A stretch of DNA of 58,259 bases from Verrucomicrobiota bacterium (GTDB lineage Bacteria > Verrucomicrobiota > Verrucomicrobiia > Verrucomicrobiales > Akkermansiaceae), in NCBI GenBank assembly GCA_026397725.1, contig JAPLUI010000545.1:1-58259 (forward strand), in the 5' to 3' direction. The stretch's first letter is position 1. Every line of letters begins with the position of its first letter. A model generated the notes under the pieces. That model made no database searches. It was not told the origin of the DNA and saw only the letters and a list, made by a program, of their open reading frames with translations. This document shows, one piece after another, positions 35,832-44,418 of this stretch. A program made the translations under genes and the position numbers.

Positions 35832-36026
35832 TTCTTCATGGTTTCCGGTTCCATGGTTGGTTGGCATGAGTGGCTTCCAGTCCGCCTTGGGTGGGAAGAG
35901 CGAAGCAGCCCTGCGGGATATTGGCCTCTTGCCAAAATATGGGCGAATTCCAATCTCAGCGCGACAATTTGAAATGCGACAAGTTGAAATTGCATTTTTC
36001 GAAAATCACCCTACGTTGAATGGCTC

Positions 36027-37556
36027 GTGCCTGCCAGAACCCCAAAACACATCCTCGTCGTCGGAGCCGGCCCAGGGGGGCTTAGCGCCGGAATGCTGCT
36101 TGCACACCGCGGATTCCGCGTCACGATTGTCGAAAAGAACGACCGTGTCGGCGGCCGGAATTCCGAGCTGAATCTGGACGGATTCTCGTTTGACCTCGGC
36201 CCGACATTCCTCCACCAGAAATTCTGCCTGGATGAGATCTTCGCGGAAACCGGCGGTGCCAGCGAGGACCATCTGGAATTCGTGGATCTCAATCCGATGA
36301 CTCGTCTCAGTTGGGGAGAGACGTCGCTCCATACTTACAGCGACACCGGAAAAATGGCGGAGGAAATCGAGCGGGTGTTTCCCGGCAGCAGCAGCGGATT
36401 CCGGCGCTACATGAGCGATCACGCAGAGAAATTCCGCAAAATTTATCCGTGCCTGCAGCAACCCTTCCACTCGCTCACGTCCTACCTGCGTCCGGGGCTG
36501 CTGCGGGCTCTGCCCTATGTGCTGACCCATCGCAGCATGCATGACGTGCTCGGTGATTATTTCGACGATGAGCGGCTCAAGCTCGCCTTCACCTTCCAGG
36601 CCAAGTATCTCGGCATGTCGCCATGGCATTGCCCCGCGCTGTTCAGCATCCTTTCCTTCACCGAATACCGCTACGGCGTCTATCACGTCCAGGGCGGCCT
36701 GAACCGGATCTCTCACGCCATGGCCAAGGTCTTCACGAACCTCGGCGGCGAACTCCGCCTCCAGTCGCCCGTCAAGGAACTCCGGATCTCGGGCAAAAAC
36801 CTCACCGGGGCCGAACTCGAAAACGGCGAGGTCATCCATGCCGATGCCGTCGTGGTCAATGCGGATTATGCGCACGCCGTCACCCGCTTGTTCAACGGCT
36901 ACAGTGAATCCGAGGAGAAAATGCGCCGCCGCCAGTTTTCCTGCTCCACCTTCATGCTTTATCTCGGCGTGGACAAAATTTACGCGAACGAGCCGCATCA
37001 TCACATCCTGTTCGCCGATGATTACCAGGCGAACGTCGCCGACATTCAGAGCCAGCGCCACGTTTCCGATGACATGTCGATCTATGTGAGAAACTCCTGT
37101 GTCACCGATTCGCACGTCGCACCCGCCGGCCAGTCCGGGCTTTATGTGCTGGTGCCCACCATCAACACCCGCCACGGCTTCGATTGGGAAAACCACCAGG
37201 AGGAATATGCCGACAAGGTGTTGCGCCGCATCGGGGAGCGCACCGGAATGAAGGACCTGCACGACCACATCATCACCAAGCGCATCATCTCGCCCGCCGA
37301 TTGGGAAAGCTCGTCGATCTTCATGGGGGCCACCTTCAACCTCGCCCACACGATGCGCCAGATGCTCTACCTCCGCCCGCACAACCGCTATCAAGGGTAT
37401 AACAACTGCTACCTCGTCGGTGGCGGCACGCATCCGGGCAGCGGCTTGCCCACCATCTACGAATCCGGCCGCATCAGCGCCAATCTGATCTGCGAACAAT
37501 TCGACATTCCCTATCAGCCGGTCGATCTCGCGTCCGATTATCTGCGGAACGCTTGA
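36027..37556 (+). CDS. CrtN/CrtP-type carotenoid desaturase or oxidase
   Basis: A 509-residue FAD-dependent CrtI-family enzyme. The dinucleotide-binding motif VVGAGPGGLSAGMLLAHRG and VGGRNSEL are at the N-terminus; the C-terminal FAD motif reads YLVGGGTHPGSGLPTIYESGRISANLI. The start is a GTG at 36027 (the nearby ATG is out of frame). In C30 carotenoid pathways such enzymes desaturate diapophytoene (CrtN) or oxidise the terminal methyl to an aldehyde (CrtP/CrtNb); I cannot decide which. It is about 10 kb from a second desaturase and CrtQ/CrtO homologues, so it probably belongs to the same pathway. Confidence 0.88.
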   Translation: MPARTPKHILVVGAGPGGLSAGMLLAHRGFRVTIVEKNDRVGGRNSELNLDGFSFDLGPTFLHQKFCLDEIFAETGGASEDHLEFVDLNPMTRLSWGETSLHTYSDTGKMAEEIERVFPGSSSGFRRYMSDHAEKFRKIYPCLQQPFHSLTSYLRPGLLRALPYVLTHRSMHDVLGDYFDDERLKLAFTFQAKYLGMSPWHCPALFSILSFTEYRYGVYHVQGGLNRISHAMAKVFTNLGGELRLQSPVKELRISGKNLTGAELENGEVIHADAVVVNADYAHAVTRLFNGYSESEEKMRRRQFSCSTFMLYLGVDKIYANEPHHHILFADDYQANVADIQSQRHVSDDMSIYVRNSCVTDSHVAPAGQSGLYVLVPTINTRHGFDWENHQEEYADKVLRRIGERTGMKDLHDHIITKRIISPADWESSSIFMGATFNLAHTMRQMLYLRPHNRYQGYNNCYLVGGGTHPGSGLPTIYESGRISANLICEQFDIPYQPVDLASDYLRNA

Positions 37557-37668
37557 AAAACATCCAGAGTCGCACAATCCGAGCCGTTTCCGGCGGATTC
37601 TATATTGAGCGTTTGCCAGTCACTCCTCAGGCAACAACCTGATTGAGATAGTCACAGGTTTAGAGAAT

Positions 37669-38505
37669 TCAGGGGGTGTTGCTGGTGAGTTTCCTGCGGA
37701 GTTTGCTGAGCTGGGATTTCAAGACGGACAATTGTTGGTCGAGCGCGGTGATGTCGCTCAGGACACTGTCTTTTTCCGCGACGCCTTGTTTGGCTCTGAC
37801 CTGCTCGTCAAGTTCGGCATGCATCTCGGCCATGCTGTTCATGATGATGCCGATGAAGAGGTTGAGCATGATCATGGTCCCCAGCAGGATGAAACTCACG
37901 AAATAGGCCGCCGCGATGGCGGGTGAGGATCCTTTCGCGCTGGCGAAGAGGAATTTCCAGTCGTCGAGGGTGATGGTCTGGAACAGGGTGAGAAAGGCCT
38001 TGGAAAGGCTGCCAAAGTGTTCCTTGTCATGGCCGCCGAAGAGATGCACGCCGATGATGGCATAGATGTAAAACACCAGCCCTAACAAAAGTCCCACATA
38101 TCCCATGGAACTGAAGCTCTTGAACAATGCGCCCACCAGGAGTTGCAACTTCGGCAGGGTGGAGACGAGGCGCAGCAAACGAAGCGTCCGGCCAAGGCGC
38201 AGCACCACCGCGAACTGCGAATCCATCGGCAGCAGGCAGAGGACGACGATGGTGAAATCGAAGACATTCCATCCATCCTTGAAGTAGCGCCATGGCTGCG
38301 GGCTGTGCGCCGTGAGTTTCAGGATCACCTCGATGATGAAAATGCCTAGTACGATGGCATCCAACGTGCCCAGCAGAGTGCCGTGCGCCGCCACCATCGC
38401 GGGGGCCGTCTCAATGCCGGCCAGCACCCCGGCGCAGAGAATGGTCGCAATGATCGTCGCGCGGAATGAGCGGGAGTCCGTGATATTTTTGGCAGCTTTA
38501 GTCAT
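37669..38505 (-). CDS. One-domain voltage-gated cation channel (BacNav-like, TLDDW filter)
   Basis: A 278-residue six-segment ion channel subunit that would form tetramers in the inner membrane. S1-S3 are visible (for example VFDFTIVVLCLLP), S4 carries spaced Arg residues in RLGRTLRLLRLVSTLPK, S5 follows, and the pore has FQTITLDDWKFLF. Known bacterial Na channels use TLESW; two acids in TLDDW recall engineered or natural Ca-selective filters, so Ca permeation is possible. S6 is MIMLNLFIGIIMNSM, followed by a C-terminal coiled coil (LDQQLSVLKSQLSKLRRKL). Its start overlaps the CorC-like stop by four bases. Confidence 0.88.
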   Translation of the reverse strand: MTKAAKNITDSRSFRATIIATILCAGVLAGIETAPAMVAAHGTLLGTLDAIVLGIFIIEVILKLTAHSPQPWRYFKDGWNVFDFTIVVLCLLPMDSQFAVVLRLGRTLRLLRLVSTLPKLQLLVGALFKSFSSMGYVGLLLGLVFYIYAIIGVHLFGGHDKEHFGSLSKAFLTLFQTITLDDWKFLFASAKGSSPAIAAAYFVSFILLGTMIMLNLFIGIIMNSMAEMHAELDEQVRAKQGVAEKDSVLSDITALDQQLSVLKSQLSKLRRKLTSNTP

Positions 38506-39860
38506 GGCTTGATAGTTTCCGCGGGATGATGAGCGTTGTTTTCCGACTCACAGCTAATCAGAATCTTGTCCACGGAGGTTCGGTCCATATCAATCACCTC
38601 AAAGCGCAGCCCCGCCGTGGTAAAGGAATCCCCTTCGCGGGGATGGCCGTGGAGTTGGTAGCCGACGAAGGAGGCGAGAGTGGCTCCGCTATCGGTAGCG
38701 GGCGGCGGGATGCTCACGCCAAGCAACTCGGCCAGTTTCCCCAAATCATACTGGCCGTCAGCCAGCCATGAGCCGTCCCCACGCGGCATCACCTCGGGCC
38801 GCAGGCGGTCCTCCAGGGATGGGATGTCGCCGACGATAGCTTCCAGAATATCCACCAACGTGACTAGGCCGACCGCCCGACCGTCAACCGTGCGCACCAC
38901 GGCGACATGCATGCCGGAGTGCTTGAATCGATTCAAGACAGTGAGCACCGGATCGTCCGGCGCGACGAAGAGCGGACGAGTGAGCAGGTCGCGCACGCGC
39001 ACCGGTGTCCCGCCCGCGAGCTTGGCATAGACGGATTTCACCGTGACCAAGCCAACGATGTGATCGTGCTGCTCCCCGTGCACCGGATAGATTGAATGGC
39101 CGGAGGCGACGATCTTATGCCAGAGCGCCTCCGGCGGGTCATCTAGGCCCACGAAGGCAAGCTTGGCGAGTGGCGTCATGATTTCGCGGAGCGGCCGGTG
39201 GTCGAAGGCGAGGATCGATTCGACCATGCGTGGCTCGTCCTGACGGAAGACGCCGGTCTCGCAGCCCTCCAGCAGCAGCATTCGGACGTCATCATCCGAG
39301 ACCCCAGCCATTTTTCCGGGCTTGATCCGGAACATCCGGAGGACCAGCCCGGTTGTCGCGCTAAAGAGGTGGACCACCGGTTGGGCGAGCCTGCCTAACC
39401 ACTCGACCGGCCGGGCGAGCCGGCAGGCGATGATTTCCGGAGCGGCCAGGGCGATGCGTTTGGGCGCAAGCTCACCGATGATAACCGACAGGAAGGTGAG
39501 TGCGACAACCACCACGCCGACGCTCAGCGCCTCAGCATACGGTGCGAAACCGGGCAGCGATTTGAGTGCCGCGGCGAGTTCCGCCGCCAAGGTCGCGCCG
39601 CTGAACGCCCCGGCCAGCAGTCCGATGAGCGTGATGCCGATCTGGACGGTGGGCAGGAATCGGTCGGGTGATGCCACGAGCCGGAGAGCGGCGGCGGCCC
39701 CCGGGTTGCCAGCCTCTGCAAATTGCTTGAGCCGGGATTTTCTTGCGGAGACCAGCGCCATCTCACTCATCGCGAACACTCCGTTGGCGAAGAAAAGGGT
39801 GACCACGAGCAGAATTTCAGAGACGATAATAGTCATGGCTACGGCCTTGAATTCAGCCAT
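38502..39860 (-). CDS. HlyC/CorC-family transporter (CNNM-CBS protein)
   Basis: A 452-residue membrane protein with the CNNM/DUF21 domain (residues about 10-200, with LFFANGVFAMSEMALVSARKSRLK, GITLIGLLAGAFSG and FLSVIIGELAPKRIAL), a CBS pair (about 215-340, with REIMTPL and VTLVDILEAIVGDI) and the C-terminal CorC_HlyC domain (DGSWLADGQYDLGKL). Family members export or adjust Mg and Co. Its ATG overlaps the TerC stop by one base (TAATG), and its stop overlaps the channel start, so these three membrane proteins are translationally linked. Confidence 0.9.
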   Translation of the reverse strand: MAEFKAVAMTIIVSEILLVVTLFFANGVFAMSEMALVSARKSRLKQFAEAGNPGAAAALRLVASPDRFLPTVQIGITLIGLLAGAFSGATLAAELAAALKSLPGFAPYAEALSVGVVVVALTFLSVIIGELAPKRIALAAPEIIACRLARPVEWLGRLAQPVVHLFSATTGLVLRMFRIKPGKMAGVSDDDVRMLLLEGCETGVFRQDEPRMVESILAFDHRPLREIMTPLAKLAFVGLDDPPEALWHKIVASGHSIYPVHGEQHDHIVGLVTVKSVYAKLAGGTPVRVRDLLTRPLFVAPDDPVLTVLNRFKHSGMHVAVVRTVDGRAVGLVTLVDILEAIVGDIPSLEDRLRPEVMPRGDGSWLADGQYDLGKLAELLGVSIPPPATDSGATLASFVGYQLHGHPREGDSFTTAGLRFEVIDMDRTSVDKILISCESENNAHHPAETIKP

Positions 39861-40819
39861 TAATGCGGGTCAGGACCCTTCACCACCAGCTTCCTCGGCC
39901 ACAGCCAGGAGGCCGCTACTGCGGCGGCGAGCACCATGACGATGACTCCGAGGGAGACCAGCGTGTCGATTTTCCACGGCGAATGCGCCAGCAACATCTT
40001 TACGCCTACAAAGGTCAGCACGACCCCGAGGCCGATTTTGAGGTAGTGGAACTTGTCCATCACGCCGGAGAGGGCGAAATAGAGCGAACGCAGGCCGAGG
40101 ATGGCGAAAACGTTGGAAGTATAGACGATGAAGGGATCCTTGGTCACCGCGAAGATGGCCGGGATGGAGTCCACGGCGAAGATCAGGTCCGTGAACTCGA
40201 CCAGCAGCAGCACCACGAACAAGGGGGTCGCCATGAGAATGCCGTTTTCCCGCACGAAGAACCTGTGAGCGCGGTATTCGCTGGTGACGGGCATGAGCCT
40301 TCTGAACCCGCGCACGAGCGGATTGCGCTCCGGGTGGATCTCCTCCTCCTTCTTGAAGATCATCTTGATCCCGGTGAGGATCAGGAACGCGCCGAAGATG
40401 TAGATAACCCAGGCGAACTCCGTGATCAGCTTGGCCCCCAGCGCGATCATGACGGCCCGCATCACCAGCGCGCCGATAATGCCCCAGAACAGCACCTTGT
40501 GCTGATAAAGCGGCGGCACCGCGAAGTAAGAGAACAGCAGCGCGAAGACAAACACGTTGTCCACACTCAGGGATTTCTCGATCACATAGCCGGTGAAGAA
40601 CTCCAGCGCCTTTTCATTCCCCATGTAATGGGCAATGCCGAAGTTGAAGATCATCGCCATCACCACCCAGACGACGGTCCAGGTGAGGGATTCCCTGAGA
40701 GTTACGACATGCGCCTTCCGATGGAACACGCCCAAATCAAGCGCGAGCATGATGAGCACGAATCCATTGAAGCCAATCCAGAGCCAGAGGTTGTTGGTCA
40801 CGAGGCGACGATGCACCAA
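39860..40819 (-). CDS. TerC/Alx-family membrane protein
   Basis: A 319-residue integral membrane protein with about eight segments. Family motifs: FTGYVIEKSLSVDNVFVFALLF, GIKMIFKKEEEI, LLVEFTDLIFAVDSIPAIFAV and the aspartates within them that are conserved in TerC. TerC/Alx proteins export manganese or act in tellurite resistance and co-work with the secretion of metalloproteins. The N-terminal sequence TNNLWLWIGFNGFVLIML is found again, fused to the channel tail, at 51.6 kb. It is followed directly by the CorC-like gene. Confidence 0.92.
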   Translation of the reverse strand: MVHRRLVTNNLWLWIGFNGFVLIMLALDLGVFHRKAHVVTLRESLTWTVVWVVMAMIFNFGIAHYMGNEKALEFFTGYVIEKSLSVDNVFVFALLFSYFAVPPLYQHKVLFWGIIGALVMRAVMIALGAKLITEFAWVIYIFGAFLILTGIKMIFKKEEEIHPERNPLVRGFRRLMPVTSEYRAHRFFVRENGILMATPLFVVLLLVEFTDLIFAVDSIPAIFAVTKDPFIVYTSNVFAILGLRSLYFALSGVMDKFHYLKIGLGVVLTFVGVKMLLAHSPWKIDTLVSLGVIVMVLAAAVAASWLWPRKLVVKGPDPH

Positions 40820-40947
40820 TTTTGAGGATTCTTCTAATACGAAATTTCACATTAAATCTTCCAGATAACGAAACAGTAGAGCGGGCCGTGTGGGGTGGTG
40901 GCATACGGGTCGTGGTAAAAGCACGAGAGATCGCTCTCCCCAACCCG

Positions 40948-42240
40948 TCAAGGAGCGGTCGGGCGGTCGGTGCCACGGCTGCGCTTGATGCGTCTGAGCA
41001 AGCGGTCTTTGCGACCGTGCCACCGGTGCAACTTGAGCGCTGCCAGCTCGGGGTCCAGGCGGGCAAACAACCAGTAGGCGAGCCGTTGCCGCAGACGCAC
41101 CCACCATGAGCGGCCAGTCCTGAACGTCTCGCTCGTGACCGGGGTGGAGTGCCGGGCCAAGTCCGCTTCGAACTGCTGGCGTGCCGCAGCGACCAGCGCG
41201 GCGTCCTTGATACGCAACATGATTTCGAAATTGATGCGCAGACTGCGAGGATCAAGATTCGACGAGCCCACATAGACAACGTCGTCAATTACAATCAGCT
41301 TCGCGTGCAGCACTTGCGGCTGGTATTCCCAGATTCCGATGCCAGCCCGCAGCAAGCGCCGGTAGAGCGAGCGGGATGCAAGCTGCATCATGCGGACATC
41401 GCTTTCCCCCGCCAGCAGCAGGCGCACCCGCGCCCCGTTTGCCACGGCTTGCGCGAGTTGCCGGCGGATTCGGCGGGTGGGCAGGAAATACGCGGTGGTG
41501 ATCGCCACGTCGGTTGCGGTGGCGAGATCGCGCCGGAGTGCTTCGCGCAGCGGATTCCTGCCGAAGCCGGGTTTGATGAACAGCGCCTCCACTTCACTAT
41601 CGCAGGCTGCCGCAGCCGCCCGCCGCACTCCTCCGGGAGGAAACGTCCAGCGTTGCGCATGCGCCCGCTCCCACTGACGTCCGAACTCGGCCCCGAGCAG
41701 CGCGACCACTGGCCCGCGCACGGAAATTCCACCATCACGCCATCCTGCGGTGATCCCGTCGCCGAAGTATTCCATAGCGATGTTGCAGCCGCCGACAAAG
41801 GCCAGCGCATCGTCAATCACCAACAGCTTGCGGTGGTCGCGGAACGAGAAGGATGCGAACCGCAGTTTGTTGAACCAGCGCATTTCGCCGCCCGCATCCG
41901 TGATGTCGGCAAAATTGTCACGACGCAGACCGAAGGATCCGACCACGTCCACGATGAGTCGCACCCGGACACCGCAGCGGGCAGCCGCCGCAAGAGCTTC
42001 GCGGAAACGATTTCCGATTTCTGAATCGCTGAAGGTGAAAACCTCCAGGCAGACAGACACCTTTGCGGCGGCGATGGCCTCAAGCTTGGCGTTTAACAGG
42101 CTTTGTCCCGTGCCGTGCCAGGTAAAGTGGTGTATGCCCGAGACTGCGGACGGTGGTGCGAGTCGGTGCTTGTTCCTGTCGGTCACGGCGTGGAGTTTGG
42201 TTTGGTCAGCTCGACCGGTCAAGGCGAGGTGGCGCATCAT
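40948..42240 (-). CDS. Cardiolipin synthase-like phospholipase D protein
   Basis: A 430-residue PLD-superfamily enzyme with two HKD motifs: FRDHRKLLVIDDALAFVGGCN and VLHAKLIVIDDVVYVGSSN, each with H-x-K-x4-D. SLRINFEIMLRIKD follows the second. Layout and length fit ClsB-type cardiolipin synthases, which lack N-terminal membrane segments; they join phosphatidyl groups to make cardiolipin at the inner membrane. The C-terminus is Arg-rich. Its first codons overlap the end of the protease remnant by four bases. The C-terminal third occurs again as a diverged fragment at 51.1 kb. Confidence 0.87.
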   Translation of the reverse strand: MMRHLALTGRADQTKLHAVTDRNKHRLAPPSAVSGIHHFTWHGTGQSLLNAKLEAIAAAKVSVCLEVFTFSDSEIGNRFREALAAAARCGVRVRLIVDVVGSFGLRRDNFADITDAGGEMRWFNKLRFASFSFRDHRKLLVIDDALAFVGGCNIAMEYFGDGITAGWRDGGISVRGPVVALLGAEFGRQWERAHAQRWTFPPGGVRRAAAAACDSEVEALFIKPGFGRNPLREALRRDLATATDVAITTAYFLPTRRIRRQLAQAVANGARVRLLLAGESDVRMMQLASRSLYRRLLRAGIGIWEYQPQVLHAKLIVIDDVVYVGSSNLDPRSLRINFEIMLRIKDAALVAAARQQFEADLARHSTPVTSETFRTGRSWWVRLRQRLAYWLFARLDPELAALKLHRWHGRKDRLLRRIKRSRGTDRPTAP

Positions 42241-42545
42241 GACAAACTGTGACTGCCCGAGGGCAAGGGTGGAGGTTGCTTACTGCTCCGGGATGCCTCG
42301 CGGATGACGGAATACTCGATCAGATTCTCCGCAGTGAGCAAGCCGGTAAGACGTCCCTGCCCCATGACGGGAATCGCATGGCCGCCCTCGTGCCGGAGAT
42401 GGGTCATTAGCTCGTCCAGCGGACTGTCCTCTTCGACCGTGTCTGGCATGCGCTCGAGACGTGCCACGCCACCGATAGGCAGCAAGGTGCAGTGAACAAA
42501 GGCGTCGATGCCGAGAAAGCGACCGAGCTTGAAGGACCAGTTCAT
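42237..42545 (-). pseudogene. Site-2 protease (M50/Rip3-like) collapsed to a short ORF
   Basis: A 102-residue ORF made of three separate pieces of a Rip3-like M50 metalloprotease, normally near 370-400 residues. MNWSFKLGRFLGIDAFVH is its usual N-terminus. Then TLLPIGGVARLERMP follows, which in the family comes after the HExxH active site; that site and its helix are missing. Next comes EEDSPLDELMTHLRHEGGHAIPVM and GRLTGLLTAENLIEYSVI, the end of the second CBS domain; the rest of the membrane part is missing. Both junctions keep the frame. No catalytic residue remains. A small CBS-like product could still be made. Confidence 0.8.
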
Positions 42546-42579
42546 AAGGTGGGGCTGAGGTTGTGGTCGGGAATCAGGG

Positions 42580-42933
42580 TCAATGGCGTTGGCCACCGGC
42601 AGGCCGGCGGCGCGACAACTCAATGGCGGGAGCCTCCTCCCGTCGCCGGGCGCGTTTCAGGTTGCGGTGGTCGATCTTTTCCCTCACCGCGGCGACGGCC
42701 TTGAGCAACGCGGCACGCAAGGTGTGGTCGGTGGCTTGCACGATGACATCCGGTCCCGGAGTCACCAGGTGGAAGGACGCACTGAATGGCGGGCTGTCGG
42801 TCAGGCTACGCTCGAGGTGAACCCGCGCCTCGTCGATTTGAAGGTCGGGTTGCAGGGATTTCAGCTCCTTGTCGATCATCTCGACGATGGAGGTGGAAGG
42901 AGCGTGGTTGCGGTGAGTTAGTGTCAGTTTCAT
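42580..42933 (-). CDS. HPF/RaiA-type ribosome-associated protein
   Basis: A 117-residue member of the ribosome hibernation factor family. It begins MKLTLTHRN, continues with MIDKELKSLQPDLQIDEARVHLER and ends the fold with DHTLRAALLKAVAAVREKI, matching the beta-alpha-beta-beta-beta-alpha layout; a basic tail follows. An ATG nine codons further upstream (42960) is possible. In known systems such proteins bind the 30S subunit A and P sites under starvation or stress. It heads the minus-strand operon with the protease remnant 34 bp downstream, and is divergent from the LysR gene. Confidence 0.75.
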   Translation of the reverse strand: MKLTLTHRNHAPSTSIVEMIDKELKSLQPDLQIDEARVHLERSLTDSPPFSASFHLVTPGPDVIVQATDHTLRAALLKAVAAVREKIDHRNLKRARRREEAPAIELSRRRPAGGQRH

Positions 42934-43026
42934 TGGATCGGAATGGTTGTTGTGCTTCACGGAAGAACCCTAGCGCCTGAAAAACAATTTGCATCATACT
43001 AAAATTCAAATAGACTGTTCGAGAAA

Positions 43027-43956
43027 ATGGAACACTTGAACGGACCCGCATTTCTCAACTATCACCACCTCCGCTATTTCTGGGCCGTCGCCCGGGAGGG
43101 CAGCCTGCGCCAGGCTTCGGAGAAACTCCGGATCTCGCAGCCGTCGATGAGCACCCAGATCAGCCTGCTGGAAGAGGCCCTGGGCGAAGACCTGTTCCGG
43201 CCGCGGGGGAGGTCGGTGGAGCTGACTGAGTTCGGCCAGATGATCTATGGATATGCGGAGGAGATTTTCGCCCTTGGAGGCGAGATTCTGGGCAGCTCGA
43301 AGCTGGCTCCTGGCGGTCGTTCGCTGCGACTGCATGTCGGGATTGTCGATTCGTTTCCGAAGTTGATGAGTTATGACATCCTGCGGCCAGTGTTCGAACA
43401 CCAACCGGTCGTGCAACTGACCTGCCATGAGGGGAAACTGGCCGACCTATTATCGCAACTCGGCACCCACCGCATTGATGTGGTGCTGTCAGACGAGCCG
43501 GCCTCCCCCGGAATCTCCGGCAAGGTGTTCAATCACTTGTTAGGATCCTCGGGAATCACCTTTTGTGCCATGTCCTGGCTTGCCAAGTCGCTCAAAGGGC
43601 GGTTTCCCCGCAATCTCGATGGAGCACCGGCATTGTTGCCGACCCAGAACTGCAGCCTTAGGCGTGATTTGGAAAAATGGTTCCGCAGCGCCGGAGTGCA
43701 GCCACGGGTGGTGGCGGAGTTTGAGGATGCGGCACTGGCGAAGATCGCCGCCACGGACGGACTTGGCTTCATGGTGGTGCCCACTGTGGTGGCATCTGAG
43801 GTGATCGAGCGGTACGGCTTTGTGGCGCTCGGTCGCACCAAGGAGATTGAAACACAATTCTACGCGATCACGGCTGAGCGTCGTTTCACTCATCCGGCCA
43901 TCCTCGCAATCACCACGCGCTCGAGATCCGCGAAGAAGAAGGCGAATGGGAAATAA
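43027..43956 (+). CDS. LysR-family regulator, NhaR-like
   Basis: A 309-residue transcription regulator. The winged HTH is at residues 10-70 (LNYHHLRYFWAVAREGSL and KLRISQPSMSTQISLLEE), typical of NhaR, which senses Na/pH and controls cation antiporters. The effector-binding domain follows (LRLHVGIVDSFPKL and FMVVPTVVASEVIERYG). It is divergent from the HPF/membrane-transport operon, sharing a 93-bp promoter region (42934-43026), so it may regulate that operon; LysR proteins often act on the divergent gene. Its stop abuts the stop of the SRPBCC gene with no spacer. Confidence 0.88.
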   Translation: MEHLNGPAFLNYHHLRYFWAVAREGSLRQASEKLRISQPSMSTQISLLEEALGEDLFRPRGRSVELTEFGQMIYGYAEEIFALGGEILGSSKLAPGGRSLRLHVGIVDSFPKLMSYDILRPVFEHQPVVQLTCHEGKLADLLSQLGTHRIDVVLSDEPASPGISGKVFNHLLGSSGITFCAMSWLAKSLKGRFPRNLDGAPALLPTQNCSLRRDLEKWFRSAGVQPRVVAEFEDAALAKIAATDGLGFMVVPTVVASEVIERYGFVALGRTKEIETQFYAITAERRFTHPAILAITTRSRSAKKKANGK

Positions 43957-44418
43957 TCAACTACCACCAAATCGAGTTGTTATAACCTGTTTCCGGCAGT
44001 TGAAAATCCATTCGAGCTTCCGCCGCACGAAGATCCTGTGGGCCAGCATGCCGAAAGGTCCGAAGGGCAGCGCGTAGTGGACCGTGTCGCGCATCAGGAC
44101 GCCACCGTCCACGGACTCGAACTCGTGCCGGTGATGCCAGAATTTGTAAGGGCCGAATCGCTGTTCGTCCACGAATGCGCGCCCCTCGTCCACATGCTTG
44201 ATTTCCGTGACCCATGACATGCGGACCGCCGGGGCGATCTTCACGCGGTAGGTGATGATCTGGCCCTCGAACATGTTTTTGGCAAGGGGGCTGGTGATTT
44301 CAAAGCCGACGTCGGCCGGTGTGATTTCCTCCAGATTGGCGGGCGAGGAAAAGAACTCCCAGGCCTCTTCTGGAGTGATGGGCAGGGCTTGCTGTTGTTC
44401 AAGCGTGTGGATTTTCAT
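43957..44418 (-). CDS. SRPBCC (START-like) protein of the carotenoid operon
   Basis: A 153-residue protein of the START/SRPBCC fold that binds hydrophobic ligands in a cavity. Characteristic pieces are AWEFFSSPANLEEITP near the N-terminus, GQIITYRVKIAPAVRMSWVTEI, and DTVHYALPFGPFGMLAH near the end. Such proteins are common next to NAD(P)-binding genes in carotenoid and cell-envelope clusters. It overlaps the preceding SDR gene by 20 bases and is last in the operon. No substrate can be given. Confidence 0.85.
   Translation of the reverse strand: MKIHTLEQQQALPITPEEAWEFFSSPANLEEITPADVGFEITSPLAKNMFEGQIITYRVKIAPAVRMSWVTEIKHVDEGRAFVDEQRFGPYKFWHHRHEFESVDGGVLMRDTVHYALPFGPFGMLAHRIFVRRKLEWIFNCRKQVITTRFGGS

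Noticed and set aside
36006..37577. 523-codon minus-strand open frame
   Set aside because: The opposite strand encodes a clear carotenoid desaturase across the same span.
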